Notes: generated from the sequence alone by a model not told the origin. Counted from the stretch's first letter, positions 43,134-54,763 are shown. The stretch: 64,000 nt of DNA from Argyresthia goedartella (GCA_949825045.1 OX463818.1:34984906-35048905); one strand, 5' to 3'. Program-made: numbers and translations.

Positions 43134-45384
43134 AACCCAACTGATATTTTTTGTTAAGACTGGAAGCAACTACATGCGCGCGGTATGTATGATAGACGTT
43201 AAGTAGTGCACAGCTACATATATTCTACTCGTTCTTACAACACACACCACAACGCGCATGGGTTGGTTCCCGTCTCTTTCGCATTAAGAAATAGTTTAAA
43301 CTACCTACATAATGAATGTACACAAATAGTTAAACCTTTTAGGTTTCGTGTCACAAATTTGTCAATTAGTACTTAAGATTTTTTATGTTAATAAATAAAT
43401 TAATAAAATAATCAAATAATGATGATTTATTTTTCTTAGGCTTTGAACTTTATCATAAAGAAAGAAGTTTCAAAATCGCGAGCCAAGAAACTGAAAATGC
43501 AAAAGAATGTTTTTCATAGGTTTTGAACTCCATTACCAAGCCATAAGGTTGAAAATCGTCAAAAAAACTAATGTTTTCCTAGAGTTATTCCCCCATATCT
43601 AGATTTAGGTACCTTGTAAGCGCGCGAGCAATGATTATAGTATCTACAGTTTGCGCCAAGTTTATATCTCTCTGAGCGAGCTGTGACCCCTCTCTCTTAT
43701 GCGAGAAAGAGAGGTCATAGCTGGCTCAGAGACAAAGAAAATTACCTAGATAGGTTGGTAGGTACAAGTGACTCCAAGTTCCCTCGTGGCGCGTGGAGGA
43801 GGTAATTTTTCAGAGACAAGAGTTTACTCGATGCGCGCGGCACTCAGGAACAGAGAAAATTGGCGTGTCCTGACTACTAGGGCCCTATTCTATTATGGAA
43901 AACGCAACGCAATTTGCGCTCTTCGGAGCCATCGATTTGAGAGATTTGAGCCCCAGGTGATGCCAAGTTTCTGTGTTAGTGTAATGTAGGTAGTTAATTT
44001 TGACGCCCTTAGAAATGAAAACTATCTGCCTACCTAGGTATAGGTCTAATGTCAACCTAAAAAATAAAACACTTAGACAATAGTTTATTTAAATTTTATT
44101 GAGGGCAGGTTCCCAGTTCCTACAAGCCTAACATGAACTAGATTCAGCACAATTTTAGGATAGCTAGGCTACTTACTTAAATAACTAGATAAACATTAAA
44201 ACATTTAGTATGATTATGATAATAAAAGCTTGGATGCACAACGGACAACCCAAAGTTTTTTGGACACCCAAATCATGCCGTCTCATTATCTCTCACTTGC
44301 TCGGGGAATGACAGCGCCGCAGTATGATATTTAAGCGGCACTTATTTTGAGTTAGTTAGGGTTTCCGCCCCGTTATCGACACTCTGACCGTTTAGTGAGA
44401 TTACACATTCACATGACATGCACTGGTTTGAACTTATCGTTTTCAATACTTTTGTTTTAGCATTACACAAGTTTTAGCACACTCGAGTTGGGTGGGTAGT
44501 CCGGGTGGCAGCACTTCGATATCAGCTTTCACAGATTTGGAGTAGGCAGGTAGGTATGGTGATAGGCTTCAGGCTCCTGGGTAGGTAGGTAGGTAGTAGG
44601 TAGTACTGGAGTCATCTGGAACCTAGTTATGTAACCAAGGTTAGGATAGGTTGGCATGGGTAGACGCCAGACGTTTGTTCGGCGGTTATTGTATCTTTCG
44701 CCTGCTTCGGTCGGTGGGCTGGTAGACGGCAGGATGGTGGCAACAAACCACGAGCTTTTGAGATTTTCATTGCGGCTGCTGGTGAGTGATGTGATTTGAT
44801 GACTTGATGAAACAAAAGGCGCTGGCCGCTGGTGTGTGCCAGACACCAAGGTTAGCTTGAGATCTCGCTAGCACACAGCTGCTTACTCGTCGTTTTTACT
44901 CGTATGTATGGTGTGTCGGCCGCGCACGGCGGAGGCGGGCGGCGCTTACGCTGGCTAGGCATGAACTGTAGGTCGATCGAGCGAGCGAGCGCTCGGGCGC
45001 CGCGGGCAAATGTGTACATTGATGGGATTTTCTACTAGTTAGAGAGAGATAAAGAGTGAGAGACTGATTGCGGCGGAAAATTTTCTCATGGTCCGCAATA
45101 CGTGCTTCCTCTTTCTAACTGCAGTGATTGATATTTCCTTCCCACTTGAATTCAAAATGGTTGACTTGAGTTTATACGTTTCAACGTATACAAATTTATA
45201 GGTGTAGAATTTATGACTTTTAATGGCTTAATGGATGGATTTATGCAAAAGAGGATATATTTTTTATTTTTTAATCTTAGTTTTTTTGTTTCGAGTAATC
45301 CACTTCATAACGGTGTTTTGACAGCGTCTGAAATGTACCTGAAAGAACCCTGAAATTTGGTCAGCTAATTAAAAGTCACCCTGT
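43134..45384. repeat. Right-arm non-coding region with mosaic repeats
   Basis: Reverse complement of 20,692-22,960. It contains the two GCGATTTT-related repeats (near 43,445-43,480 and 43,515-43,562), the GAGAAAGAGAGG hairpin-like block (43,690-43,730), the CpG-rich patch (44,915-45,005) and TAGGTA runs (44,545-44,600). No credible gene. Confidence 0.45.
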
Positions 45385-45505
45385 ATTTATCTATATAAGT
45401 ATGTGTATCGTTGTCTAGTACCCAAGATACAGGGAATCCTAGTTTGGGGCTAGATCAATGTGTGTAAATAGTGTCCAAGGTATTATTATTATTATTATTA
45501 TTACA
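45385..45505 (+). mobile_element. SINE-2 3' end with (ATT)n, right arm
   Basis: Reverse complement of 20,565-20,691, ending in CCAAGGTATTATTATTATT. It is the same truncated copy as in the left arm, so it predates the inversion. Confidence 0.8.
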
Positions 45506-45519
45506 TATATATATATACA

Positions 45520-46566
45520 CAGTCAGGTCATAAGTTCTGTCACACAATAAAAACTTTTGAATTTAGAACGCTGGCCACAAAAAAGTTTATTGAATTCGAA
45601 TTTCGAATTTTTCATGAAAATAAAAATGTGTACTTTTTAGAATTTTCCTCATTTTTAAATATGGAGTGGACACTTAAAGAAGACCGTGTCGCAGTGATTG
45701 CGTTGCATCGTTGCAGTTACGCACCAATTCAGATTTTCGACTTACTGAAAAATTTGAATATAACCAAAAGATTCGTTTATCGTACCATAAAACGATACAA
45801 TGAAGACTCTAGTGTAGATGACAGGTCAAGAAGTGGTCGCCCTCGCTCTTTTAGGACTCCAGCAGTGATAAAAGCTGTGAAGGCGCGAATTCAAAGAAGT
45901 CCCATACGTAAGCAGAAACTGTTGGCCCTTCAGATGGGGTTAAGCAGGACCACAGTGAAAAGGGTGTTAAATGAAGGCTTAGGGCTTAGGGCATATCGAA
46001 GAAAAACAGGACATCGTTTGGACGCTCGTTTAATTGACCTGAGACTGAAGAGAACTGCGCTTTGTTGAAGCGGTACGCGGGAAAAAAGCATCGGGAAATT
46101 ATTTTTTCGGATGAAAAAATTTTCACCGTGGAAGAGAGCTACGACAAACAAAATGATAAGGTGTACGCATACAGCAGTGAAGAAGCGAGCAACCGTATTC
46201 CGCGTGTCCAACGAGGTCATTTTCCATCCTCGCTCATGGTTTGGTTGGGAGTCTCTTATTGGGGCTTAACTGAGGTACATTTTTGTGAGAAAGGCGTAAA
46301 AACGAATGCAGTTGTGTATCGAAATACAGTCCTCAAGAACCTTGTGGAACCTGTTTCTCATACCATGTTTAATAACAGGCACTGGGTATTCCAACAAGAT
46401 TCTGCGCCAGCTCATAGAGCGAAAAGCACACAAGACTGGCTGGCGGCGCGTGAAATCGACTTCATCCGGCACGAAGACTGGCCCTCCTCCAGTCCAGATT
46501 TGAGTTCGTTAGATTACAAGATATGGCAACACTAGGAGGAAAAGGCCTGCTCAAAGCCTCATCCTG
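45520..46566 (+). pseudogene. maT-type mariner, 5' part, right arm only
   Basis: The 5' terminal inverted repeat CAGTCAGGTCATAAGTTCTG starts at 45,520. The transposase frame begins near 45,628 (MEWTLKEDRVAVIALHRC at about 45,661 is the likely true start). It has the paired helix-turn-helix (VIALHRCSYAPIQIFDLL; MGLSRTTVKRVLNEG), then a frameshift at about 46,065. It continues with IIFSDEKIF (first Asp), QQDSAPAHRA and SSPDLSSLDYKIWQH, then a TAG at 46,533-46,535 replacing the next codon. D-D spacing is 37. The copy stops at about 46,566 and is fused to an opposed 3' copy. It is absent from the left arm. Confidence 0.88.
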
Positions 46567-46578
46567 ACTAAGTATACA

Positions 46579-47090
46579 TAGTCAGGTCATAAGTTCTGTC
46601 ACATGTGCAATATGAAATAATTTAGACATGTTTATTATTTATGTAAACATTTATATAGCAAAATGAACTTAATAAAACATAGATTCTTATGGTTATAAAG
46701 TTTATTCAAAAAGACCCCCGCGATTTTGAATACAGGCCTTTATTCTGCGCGGCCAGTCGTCTATCGCAGCACGAACGAGGTCCATGTCAATATCGGCGGC
46801 TGCCTTAATCAAGGATGCCTTGAGTGACTCCAAATCAGGATGAGGCTTTGAGCAGGCCTTTTCCTCCAAGTGTTGCCATATCTTGTAATCTAACGAACTC
46901 AAATCTGGACTGGAGGAGGGCCAGTCTTCGTGCCGGATGAAGTCGATTTCACGCGCCGCCAGCCAGTCTTGTGTGCTTTTCGCTCTATGAGCTGGCGCAG
47001 AATCTTGTTGGAATACCCAGTGCCTGTTATTAAACATGGTATGAGAAACAGGTTCCACAAGGTTCTTGAGGACTGTATTTTGATACACAT
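46579..47090 (-). pseudogene. maT-type mariner, 3' part, right arm
   Basis: Reverse-complement counterpart of the left-arm remnant: terminal inverted repeat at 46,580-46,602, then transposase C-terminus on the minus strand (47,088-46,702), with QQDSAPAHRA, SSPDLSSLDYKIWQHLEE and an intact end. It starts later than the left-arm copy (about 150 bp fewer at the 5' side). It lies next to a short TA run at 47,095-47,108. Confidence 0.88.
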
Positions 47091-47600
47091 GATATGATAT
47101 ATATATATCTTGGTATCTATTTGGCGTCCACTATGACTTTTTTTGCATATGATGTGGCGTCCACCTGCTTTCGGCGTCCGGTATACGGACGTCACATCGG
47201 CAATAGGTCTAAATCGCTTCTACTGTTGAAGCACATCACAGAAATGTTAAGATTTTTTTTTTTACTCGGACGTCATTTAGTCCTTAGTATGCCTTGACTG
47301 TACATTTCTATAGTTCTGCTATTTTCCCCATCAAATTACAGTGGCGCTAGAGTCGCAAGAAACACTTTCATGATAGGCCGCATTTGACGTCCGCTCGAAG
47401 AATGAGACTTTGCCAAACTTCGTCCATACTGATTTTTTTATCGGAGCGTGTGGAGTTACGTACCTACATAGTCCACAGTTTAATATGATTGAAGTGTTCG
47501 TTGATTTCGAAGTTTGCGTTCATAATAATTTATTTGCCTTGGAAGTAATTGTGAAAAAACATAAAGAAATATGTTTAGATACTATATACAATGTCTAGAT
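47091..47600. other. Non-coding spacer, counterpart of 19,269-19,772
   Basis: Reverse complement of the left-arm spacer, including the GTATACGGACGTC motif. The TA microsatellite is short here. The 62-codon frame at 47,410 (MPNFVHTDFF...) is open in both arms but has no recognisable domain. Confidence 0.4.
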
Positions 47601-47980
47601 GAAAATGAAAATGAAAATGAAATTTATTCACCAAAGTAATATACAGATGAAAGATACATTGGAACCTTAAACTAAGTTTAATAAACCTGTGTTTTAAGGC
47701 CCATCTGCCTCTCCCTTTAGACTTTAAGTAACCTAGGAACATTTAACTTAACATTTGATTATGAATAAGATGTTTTATAATTAGATAATAAATGGTGGAA
47801 CTAATTAGGTAATATAATTATTGCAGCTCAAACATGCATAATAAAATAATAGAAAATGATTTCAAATTGAGTTCAGCGACAACACAAACTCTTTCAAACT
47901 CTTATTTTGTTTGTTGAAAGGGTTTATAGGCGAAATTATGGGTATTTTGGATCCTGTTAAGTAGATGGAAAGGAAAAATC
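47601..47980 (-). mobile_element. LINE 3' UTR and tail, right arm
   Basis: GAAAATGAAAATGAAAATG (47,601 on) is the reversed tail of the same LINE 3' end found at 18,890-19,268. Confidence 0.6.
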
Positions 47981-48014
47981 AGGGAAACGGCGTGCAAATA
48001 TGGTCCTGGTAAGT

Positions 48015-48072
48015 ACCCGTACGTGAAGTTCTATCATTATTGTATAATAATGATAGAAATTCACGTACGGGT
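48015..48072. repeat. 58-bp hairpin, right arm
   Basis: Reverse-complement counterpart of 18,795-18,852, with ACCCGTACGTGAA at one end and TTCACGTACGGGT at the other. The length is identical in both arms. Confidence 0.8.
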
Positions 48073-48299
48073 TCTTCGTATGAAGGCTCCATCTGAAGAA
48101 CTGAGTAACCTAAAGTAAGAGATAATACTATGTAGTAGCGCATCCAGCGGTCATCACTCAACACTGTATTTGAGGGTGTTGGTGTTTTCTTTTCGTTTCC
48201 TCCCGCGCCTCCGACATCGGTCGTTCGTCATTCACGTTTTCAGTTTCGATCACTCAGCAAGCATCTTTCGATTTCTAAAAAGTAAGTTAAAACTTCGCC

Positions 48300-48539
48300 A
48301 TGCCGAAACGAAAAGATTATGAAAACAGAAGAGTTATTTCAAGGAAGCTAAGAAAACTTGGAAAAAAGAAGGTGGAGAAAAATAAATATCGACGTAAAAG
48401 GACTATTTCATCGTTGTCGAAAGAAGGTTTGAGATCTCTAGAGAAAAAAGATAATTTTACTTGTACCTTTGTGCCTATAAATTACGCAACCCGTACGTAC
48501 TTAATTCGCAACCAGGTTGGCTTTCCAAGCCCTCCATAG
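48300..48539 (+). CDS. 79-aa lysine/arginine-rich frame, right-arm copy
   Basis: The second copy of the frame at 18,328-18,567 starts MPKRKDYENRRVISRKLRKL and stays open to the same stop. It differs at two residues (KKVEK for KKMEK, SKEGL for SKKGL). Upstream, 48,190-48,290 is GC-rich and then carries TCAGTTTCGATCACTCAGCA, compatible with an initiator and 5' UTR. There is no detectable partner exon. The opposite strand and the following bases run into LINE-C remnants. Function unknown. Confidence 0.4.
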   Translation: MPKRKDYENRRVISRKLRKLGKKKVEKNKYRRKRTISSLSKEGLRSLEKKDNFTCTFVPINYATRTYLIRNQVGFPSPP

Positions 48540-48559
48540 CAGAGTTATAATACAGCTAC

Positions 48560-49821
48560 TTATACAATGCCTCGGCAGTGACGCGAAAGATAGTGTCGCG
48601 CTAGATGGTGAAGCGCTATCCCTGGTGAAGATCCAACATACACCATTACATATGCATCATATTTAGGCATGTTTGACACAGTGGCGGCTTTGGCCCTTTG
48701 ACACAAAGCTGTATAAATTGAAATAAGTGGGATTTTGTTCGCCGAGTGTCTCAAAAGTTTAATGTTTTTATTTTTTATCACCACCTGTCTTAACCCTGAC
48801 TCGGCTGTTCTGTAAACAATATTCCAGGATTTTCCATGGAACAGAATGGCTTTGTCATTGGCATACCAAAAGATCTCGGCATCCAGGATGCGAAGATGTA
48901 GAAGGTTATTTATATAAATAACGAAAAACGTGGGACCCAGGATGCTGCCTTGAGGGATTCCGAAACTCACTGGAGCCGAGTCCTTCGTCTCTGAGCAGGG
49001 AACTTCTCAAGCATCTTCGACATTGTATTCCGGAGCGAGATTGGTGCCTCACATCGGTTTTAGATCCACCTTTATGAAAAAGTGACACGTTGGCTATTTT
49101 CCATGCTTCCAGAAATATGCCAGTGGATTTTTTAATATAAGATATATTTTAGGTTGTGATATCCTATCATATGGATTCATTTTATTAAGAATTTGAATTT
49201 GCATATTAATAATCACAAGACTCAAGTTGAAAATTTGTTAGAGCGCTTTTACTATTTTATGGGCTATGACTTTGATGAGCAAGTTATTGAAGTTGTCAGG
49301 AGTTGGATCACCGCTGTGTCGTCTGTAGAGTAAAGAAAAAGTGTTGTTTAGGGTAATGTGGTCGAGATTTTGACCCACTTTAGCAATGTATTTGTTGAGA
49401 AAGGCCTTGACACTATTTTGAATGTCGAGCAGTTCCAGTGAATACTTTTGTATAGGCGTTTGGAAGCATATTTATTATCTGATAGGTTTCCATAACTGTT
49501 TGGGATTGCCCTGGCTGTCTTCTAGCTCTTTAGCTTCGTGAGTTTATGTAAATATTATATAGCAAAATTTTTAGTACCTCTAGTAAGTGACCCTGAGTAA
49601 ATTGTTATTGCTATCCTTTATTTGTTCCAAGTGCAGCTTATCTTAGGAGACCGGGCGTGATTCAAGGCTTCAAGTTGAGTTTCGATCTGCTAATTTATCT
49701 ATGAAGTATTTTTCGCAACATCTGTGTTTGGAGAATTGATGTGAAAATCTCTACGGCTTTCAGTGTTAATGACTGCTTTCCAGTCTTCCAGTCCCAGGTA
49801 ATTTCTGACTGCATCATAGTT
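48560..49821 (-). pseudogene. LINE-C right-arm copy, RT part
   Basis: Minus-strand motifs are as in the left arm: VSFGIPQGSILGPTFFVIYI near 48,970 and FWYANDKAILFH near 48,860. The sequence breaks at CATAGTT (49,815-49,821), where LINE-E is inserted, and resumes at 53,555. Confidence 0.75.
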
Positions 49822-50376
49822 GGAAAAAATATGGGTTTACAACTTAGTCAGCGCGTGGGCCAGGCAATATTAAATAACTGTATGCCTGGCGCCACATATT
49901 CACAAATATTGAACAAAGTGTTGTCATCGCAGTTTTTAGAACCAACCACCCTAATTATTTTAATTGGTAGAAGGGAAAATGTATCTAAAAAACTAGTTAC
50001 TTAATACTTTTCCAAATTAAATTCTTTACAAAATGTAGATAGAATAATCTTGTTTGCGTTTCCCTTCAGCCAATCTTTGTCACAACATGAAAATCATATA
50101 AGACATGATTATAATACATTTATACACACATTGACATGTCGTCATACTGAAAAATTTCATTTCATAGACACCAATATTTGTATTGGAAAATATTTTTATT
50201 TGACTAAGGATAGGTATTACCTATCTAGGTTTTATACAAAACAGATAGCACAGTCACTATCTTATTTTATTTTGAACTCAGTCAAGTTTTTGACTAATGA
50301 AACGCCTGCTTCTATTGAGCAGTGTAATAATAATAACATGTACTCCTTGGAATCTGTTCCAAGCTCTTTAAATTAA
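49822..50376 (+). pseudogene. LINE-E ORF1, C-terminal part with one stop codon
   Basis: The frame runs to 50,376 with a single TAA at 50,002-50,004. Readable parts are NNCMPGATYSQILNKVL and TTLIILIGRRENVSKK, then ILFAFPFSQ and YYLSRFYTKQIAQSL. The arrangement (PGA, then a hydrophobic strand followed by G-x-x-E-N) resembles SGNH-esterase-type ORF1 proteins of CR1-like LINEs. The resemblance is by eye and weak. The N-terminal half is missing. Confidence 0.5.
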
Positions 50377-50498
50377 CCCATAGGACAACAGAGAGTAACT
50401 CTGGCAGTAATATTAATATTTGTATAAATATACCTTCATCTTGCCCATTAAATCAAGTTACTAGTAACGAAAAATGTAAAAGTAAGAATATTTTAAAC

Positions 50499-53318
50499 GT
50501 GGTTCATCAAAATATACAGGGCATGTTAAGTAAAGAACTGGAAATTGAGTTATTCATGAACTGTAATAATATTGATATTTTATGTATAACAGAGCACTTT
50601 TTAAAGAGTTATCAGTTCATGTTCAACTTTAATAACCACCACGTTGCTAGTTCGTTCAACATAAAAACAGCTGATCGCGGTGGCTCCTTAATACTTGTAA
50701 ATAATAGTTTTAAATATAAGGAACGAGTTGACATAGTGAGCCTGTCTGTTGAGCGTACCATGGAAATAGCCTGTATTGAACTTGAACAACTTATTGTAAT
50801 GAGCGTATACAGACCACCAGATTCATCCTTTGATTTATTCGAAAAGAAAATGGATGAAGTGTTGATTAAAATCAGCGATAAAAACAAATTTTTTATAATT
50901 TGTGGTGATTTTAATGTTAATCTGTTAGAGGATAATAATATTTGTACTAGATTAAAATCTTTATTTTTATGTCACAACATGAACTATCTGTTTTTGGAGC
51001 CTACTAGAATTACTGCAACATCTGCTACCTGCATTGACAATATATTTACTAACATTACGCCCATTTTCAAATCGGTCATCAATAAATTAACCTCTGATCA
51101 CTCTGGTCAGATAGGTATATTCAATATTAAAATAAAAAAGGACCAAAAAGAGGATATTACATGTGTGCCCGTTAGTGACACTCGGCTTGAACACTACAGG
51201 AATAATATTTTAGATAAACTATGGGAAATACCATACAGTGACGATCCAAATTTGTTGTACAACTCAGTATTTAACCTTGTCAAAAATGAATATGATACGG
51301 TATTTAAATCAAAAACTATAAAAGTTAATAAAAAAGCTTTGTTTAGTGATTGGGCGACAGTTGGAATTCATAGGATCAGACGAAGATTATATGAACTCTA
51401 TGAAGAGAAATCATATAACAAAAATACGGCCTTTCTAGATTATGTTCGTAGTTATTCAAAAATGTTTAAACGCGTTTGTGCCGTAGCTAAATCTAATTTC
51501 ATTAAAAACAAAATTGAATCTAGTAGCAATGTAATGAAAACGACTTGGCAAATTATAAACAGAGAGACTGGAAAGGCCAAAGCTACACATAATAACTTCA
51601 AGCTTAAGATAGATAATCAATTGCTAAGTACAGACCTAGAAGTAGCAAAAGCTTTCGAAAATTTCTTTACGGACATTCCAGTTTCAACAACCAAGTCTTT
51701 AAATTCATCTCCCGCTGCTGCTGAATCTATACTTAAACAAAACTTTGAGGAATGTAAAACAGATTTTAAATTTAGGCACGTAAATAATGAAGACATTGTA
51801 AAAGCGTTTAAATCCCTGGAAATGAAAAAGACAGCTGACGCCCATGGTCTATCAGTAAAAATTATTAGTTCCATTGTAGATTGTATTGCACCTCACCTTT
51901 GTTGTATATTTAATCAATGTATAGATAGTGGTGTGTTTCCTGACTTGATGAAACTAAGTAAAGTTATACCTTTATTCAAAGCTGGTAGTACATCAGACCC
52001 CACCAATTTTAGACCCATATCGATACTACCAACGCTTAGCAAAATATTTGAAAAACTCATTCTTAATCAATTGCAAAGTCATTTTTATCTCAATAATTTA
52101 ATTCATATTGCTCAGTTTGGTTTCACAAAGGGTCGTTCAACAGCCGATGCTGGTGTTGAACTAATCGACAATATTTTTGATGCCTGGGAAGACGCAATGG
52201 ATGCAATAGGTGTCTTCTGCGATCTATCCAAGGCTTTTGATTGCGTCCATCATGACACTCTTGTCAGGAAGTTACGCCATTATGGTGTAAAAGATCAGGC
52301 ACTTGGCCTTCTGGAGTCATATCTAACAGATAGGGTTCAGATGGTCGATGTTAATGGGAAAAGATCACCTGGGTCTTCAATAAGTATGGGCGTACCGCAA
52401 GGTTCAATTCTTGGTCCTTTCTTGTTTTTAGTATATATTAATGATTTACCTTACCTTGTTAAAGCAAAACATGGGTTAGTATTGTTTGCCGATGATACTT
52501 CTTTGATATTTAAAGTTAAAAGACAGCAATCAAATTATGACGAGGTAAACAATGCTATCTCTAGTATAGTGAACTGGTTTACTGTTAACAATTTATTACT
52601 TAATGAAAAGAAAACTAAATGTATTAAATTCGTGTTACTCAATGTGAACCCGGTAACTACAGACATATTTATAAAAGGACAGAGATTGGACCTTGTGCAG
52701 TCGACTGTCTTTTTGGGCATTACTTTAGACGCCAAACTACAATGGGATCCTCATATAAATAAATTGTCGAACAGACTGAGTTCGGCAGCGTTCGCAGTTA
52801 AAAAAATTAGAGCTCTTACCGACGTAGACACCGCTAGACTAGTCTACTTTAGTTACTTTCATAGTCTAATGACCTATGGTATTTTATTGTGGGGTCACGC
52901 TGCGAATGCTAATAGTATATTTATTCTGCAGAAACGGGCTGTTCGTGCAATTTATAGATTAGGGCCTAGAGTGTCACTGAGGGAAAAGTTTAAAGAAATC
53001 AATATTCTGACATTTGTGTCTCAATATATCTATGACAATCTTGTGTATGTAAAAATAAATATAACTAATTTTCAGAAGTACAGTGATATACACAATTTTA
53101 ATACTAGAAATAAAGACAAGTTGGTTGCTTATGTAAGCCGACTACATAAAATTAGTAATTCTTTTAAAGGCAATTGTATACGCTATTACAATAAGGTCCC
53201 TACTGATATTAAAAACTTACCTTTAGACAAGTTTAAAATAATAATAAAACTGAAATTGTATAAAAAAGGTTACTACAGGATATCTGATTACTTAGAGGAC
53301 AGATGTCCATGGGAATAG
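50499..53318 (+). CDS. LINE-E ORF2: endonuclease and reverse transcriptase, intact
   Basis: 939 codons without a stop. The start at 50,499 is a GTG in an open frame that extends upstream to about 50,379, so the true start is unsure (the first ATG is at about 50,523). The apurinic-type endonuclease occupies roughly residues 1-225: HQNIQG, ITEHFLK (catalytic Glu), VYRPPDSS, IICGDFNVNL and TSDHSGQIG. The RT has LSKVIPLFKAGS, NFRPISILPTLSKIFEKLI, FCDLSKAFDCVHH, MGVPQGSILGPFLFLVYIND, and catalytic FADD at 52,485-52,496, then STVFLGITLDAKLQW. The protein would nick target DNA and copy the LINE RNA in place. The intact frame suggests recent mobility. Confidence 0.93.
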   Translation: MVHQNIQGMLSKELEIELFMNCNNIDILCITEHFLKSYQFMFNFNNHHVASSFNIKTADRGGSLILVNNSFKYKERVDIVSLSVERTMEIACIELEQLIVMSVYRPPDSSFDLFEKKMDEVLIKISDKNKFFIICGDFNVNLLEDNNICTRLKSLFLCHNMNYLFLEPTRITATSATCIDNIFTNITPIFKSVINKLTSDHSGQIGIFNIKIKKDQKEDITCVPVSDTRLEHYRNNILDKLWEIPYSDDPNLLYNSVFNLVKNEYDTVFKSKTIKVNKKALFSDWATVGIHRIRRRLYELYEEKSYNKNTAFLDYVRSYSKMFKRVCAVAKSNFIKNKIESSSNVMKTTWQIINRETGKAKATHNNFKLKIDNQLLSTDLEVAKAFENFFTDIPVSTTKSLNSSPAAAESILKQNFEECKTDFKFRHVNNEDIVKAFKSLEMKKTADAHGLSVKIISSIVDCIAPHLCCIFNQCIDSGVFPDLMKLSKVIPLFKAGSTSDPTNFRPISILPTLSKIFEKLILNQLQSHFYLNNLIHIAQFGFTKGRSTADAGVELIDNIFDAWEDAMDAIGVFCDLSKAFDCVHHDTLVRKLRHYGVKDQALGLLESYLTDRVQMVDVNGKRSPGSSISMGVPQGSILGPFLFLVYINDLPYLVKAKHGLVLFADDTSLIFKVKRQQSNYDEVNNAISSIVNWFTVNNLLLNEKKTKCIKFVLLNVNPVTTDIFIKGQRLDLVQSTVFLGITLDAKLQWDPHINKLSNRLSSAAFAVKKIRALTDVDTARLVYFSYFHSLMTYGILLWGHAANANSIFILQKRAVRAIYRLGPRVSLREKFKEINILTFVSQYIYDNLVYVKINITNFQKYSDIHNFNTRNKDKLVAYVSRLHKISNSFKGNCIRYYNKVPTDIKNLPLDKFKIIIKLKLYKKGYYRISDYLEDRCPWE

Positions 53319-53416
53319 ATTGTTTGAGTAACAGGCTGTTTCGATATATAATTAGCATTCATTTTGTAATTTGACAATATTTTATTTAAAAAAGGAAACG
53401 CAAAAGATGCGACGAC

Positions 53417-53448
53417 TGTGGAGTTTCTTCGGTGAGCTCTTCTCCACA
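53417..53448 (+). other. LINE-E 3' UTR hairpin
   Basis: TGTGGAG and CTCCACA pair around a loop with TTTCTTCGG...CTCTT. A similar hairpin occurs in a different LINE 3' end at 63,250-63,283. It is a plausible RNA element recognised by the LINE protein. Confidence 0.6.
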
Positions 53449-53554
53449 GATTCCGCCATTGGGTTAGTGAACTCACCCAAAAAAATGTAATGACGGATCT
53501 AAGTGATGTAACAACATCCTATGGAAATAAATGATTTTTGATTTTGATTTTTTT

Positions 53555-54727
53555 GTTTAGTTTTTTTTCTTGACGATTTCATATTCAAGATGCTTTGGTG
53601 TGCTTAAAACCATGGCAATATCATGATTGGTAATGCTGTTCAATAAATATCGCGGATTCCGCCCCATACCTAGTCCTTTTAAATATGTGATCGAGGCAGT
53701 TTTCCATCCTAGTTGGTTTTGTATTGGCTGGATTATTCCAGCCCCTGTCCATGCTCGGCTAGGCGATACAGGTTTTATATTTTGCGGCTATCGTCTTCAT
53801 CTGGCATTATGTTGATATTTATGTCCCCTGCAAATATGTTGAAAGAGTTTATCTTTAGCGACTGAAGTAGAATGTCTACGGATGAGATGAAGCCGTCGTT
53901 CATCGTCAACGTTGCATATTGAGAGTGTGCGATAGGTCCCGATAACCTTGGGCCCATTTTTGATATCTACAATCACGCCATTAGCATCTTTTACGTCAGG
54001 TTCATACGTCAGCAATTCCTACCGTCCCCCATCAGCTTTATTTATGTATTTGGTGGAGTTAGATTGACGTAACTCTCTATTTACATTATAAAAGAATTAC
54101 TGTTCAAATGACATTTGGTTAAATACCATGAAGTCCATATTAATATCCATGCGTTTCAGTGCAATGATAAATAACATCATCAAAGTTTCTGTTAATGCTA
54201 CGAATATTAAATGTCATTAGTTTTAAATTATACTGAGAGCTTATATCACTTTTGCAGCTCTCTTAAACGTTTGGTTTTGCGCAGCTTACATTTTGATTAC
54301 TATATATTTCATAAGTTATATTTTTAGACATTACTTATATGTCAAAACAAATGTAAGCTCGTACATAACTACTGCTACAGCTCATTGAAATGTGAAGGTC
54401 GTTCACACATTTCAATGCTCTAGGGAATTACGAGGAACAATCAATCCGCATCATTCATTCGCCTTCCATTACTTCTCACTTTTACTAAATTGTCTGCCTT
54501 AGCGCATTGTCACACTAAAATCAACACACTTCCACAATAATAGCCTGGAAAATAAAATTTTGAAAAAATGCCTAAGCTATCAAATCTTGATTTTCCGCAG
54601 AAATCCGTTTTTTTAAGGTTTACAATTTTTTGCGGATAGAAGAAAAGATAAGCCAAAGTTGAGAATCAAGTCAAAATAAGCGTTACCTCAATATATAATG
54701 ATCATTTTGTGATTGTTATAGTAGGTT
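53555..54727 (-). pseudogene. LINE-C right-arm copy, endonuclease part and flank
   Basis: Reverse complement of about 15,890-17,045. FAGDININI is readable near 53,820 on the minus strand. The frames 53,957-53,775 and 54,015-53,797 mirror those at 16,592-16,832. The 12-bp-stem hairpin reappears near 54,380-54,415. AGGTT (54,723-54,727) is the target duplication of LINE-F. Confidence 0.65.
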
Positions 54728-54763
54728 CTTGACTTTGCAAAATTAAAATCAAAAAATGTAATT

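Larger units (their letters stand above)
49822..53554 (+). mobile_element. LINE-E: young jockey-superfamily non-LTR retrotransposon
   Basis: Inserted into LINE-C of the right arm; the left arm has the empty site at about 17,050. GTT is repeated at the edges (49,819-49,821 and 53,555-53,557), so the target duplication is very short or absent. It is 5'-truncated within a first open frame and carries a complete second frame. It ends in GATTTTTGATTTTGATTTTT at 53,532. A tail of this kind and the 3' hairpin suggest a CR1/Zenon- or jockey-like clade, but I cannot fix the clade. Confidence 0.88.
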
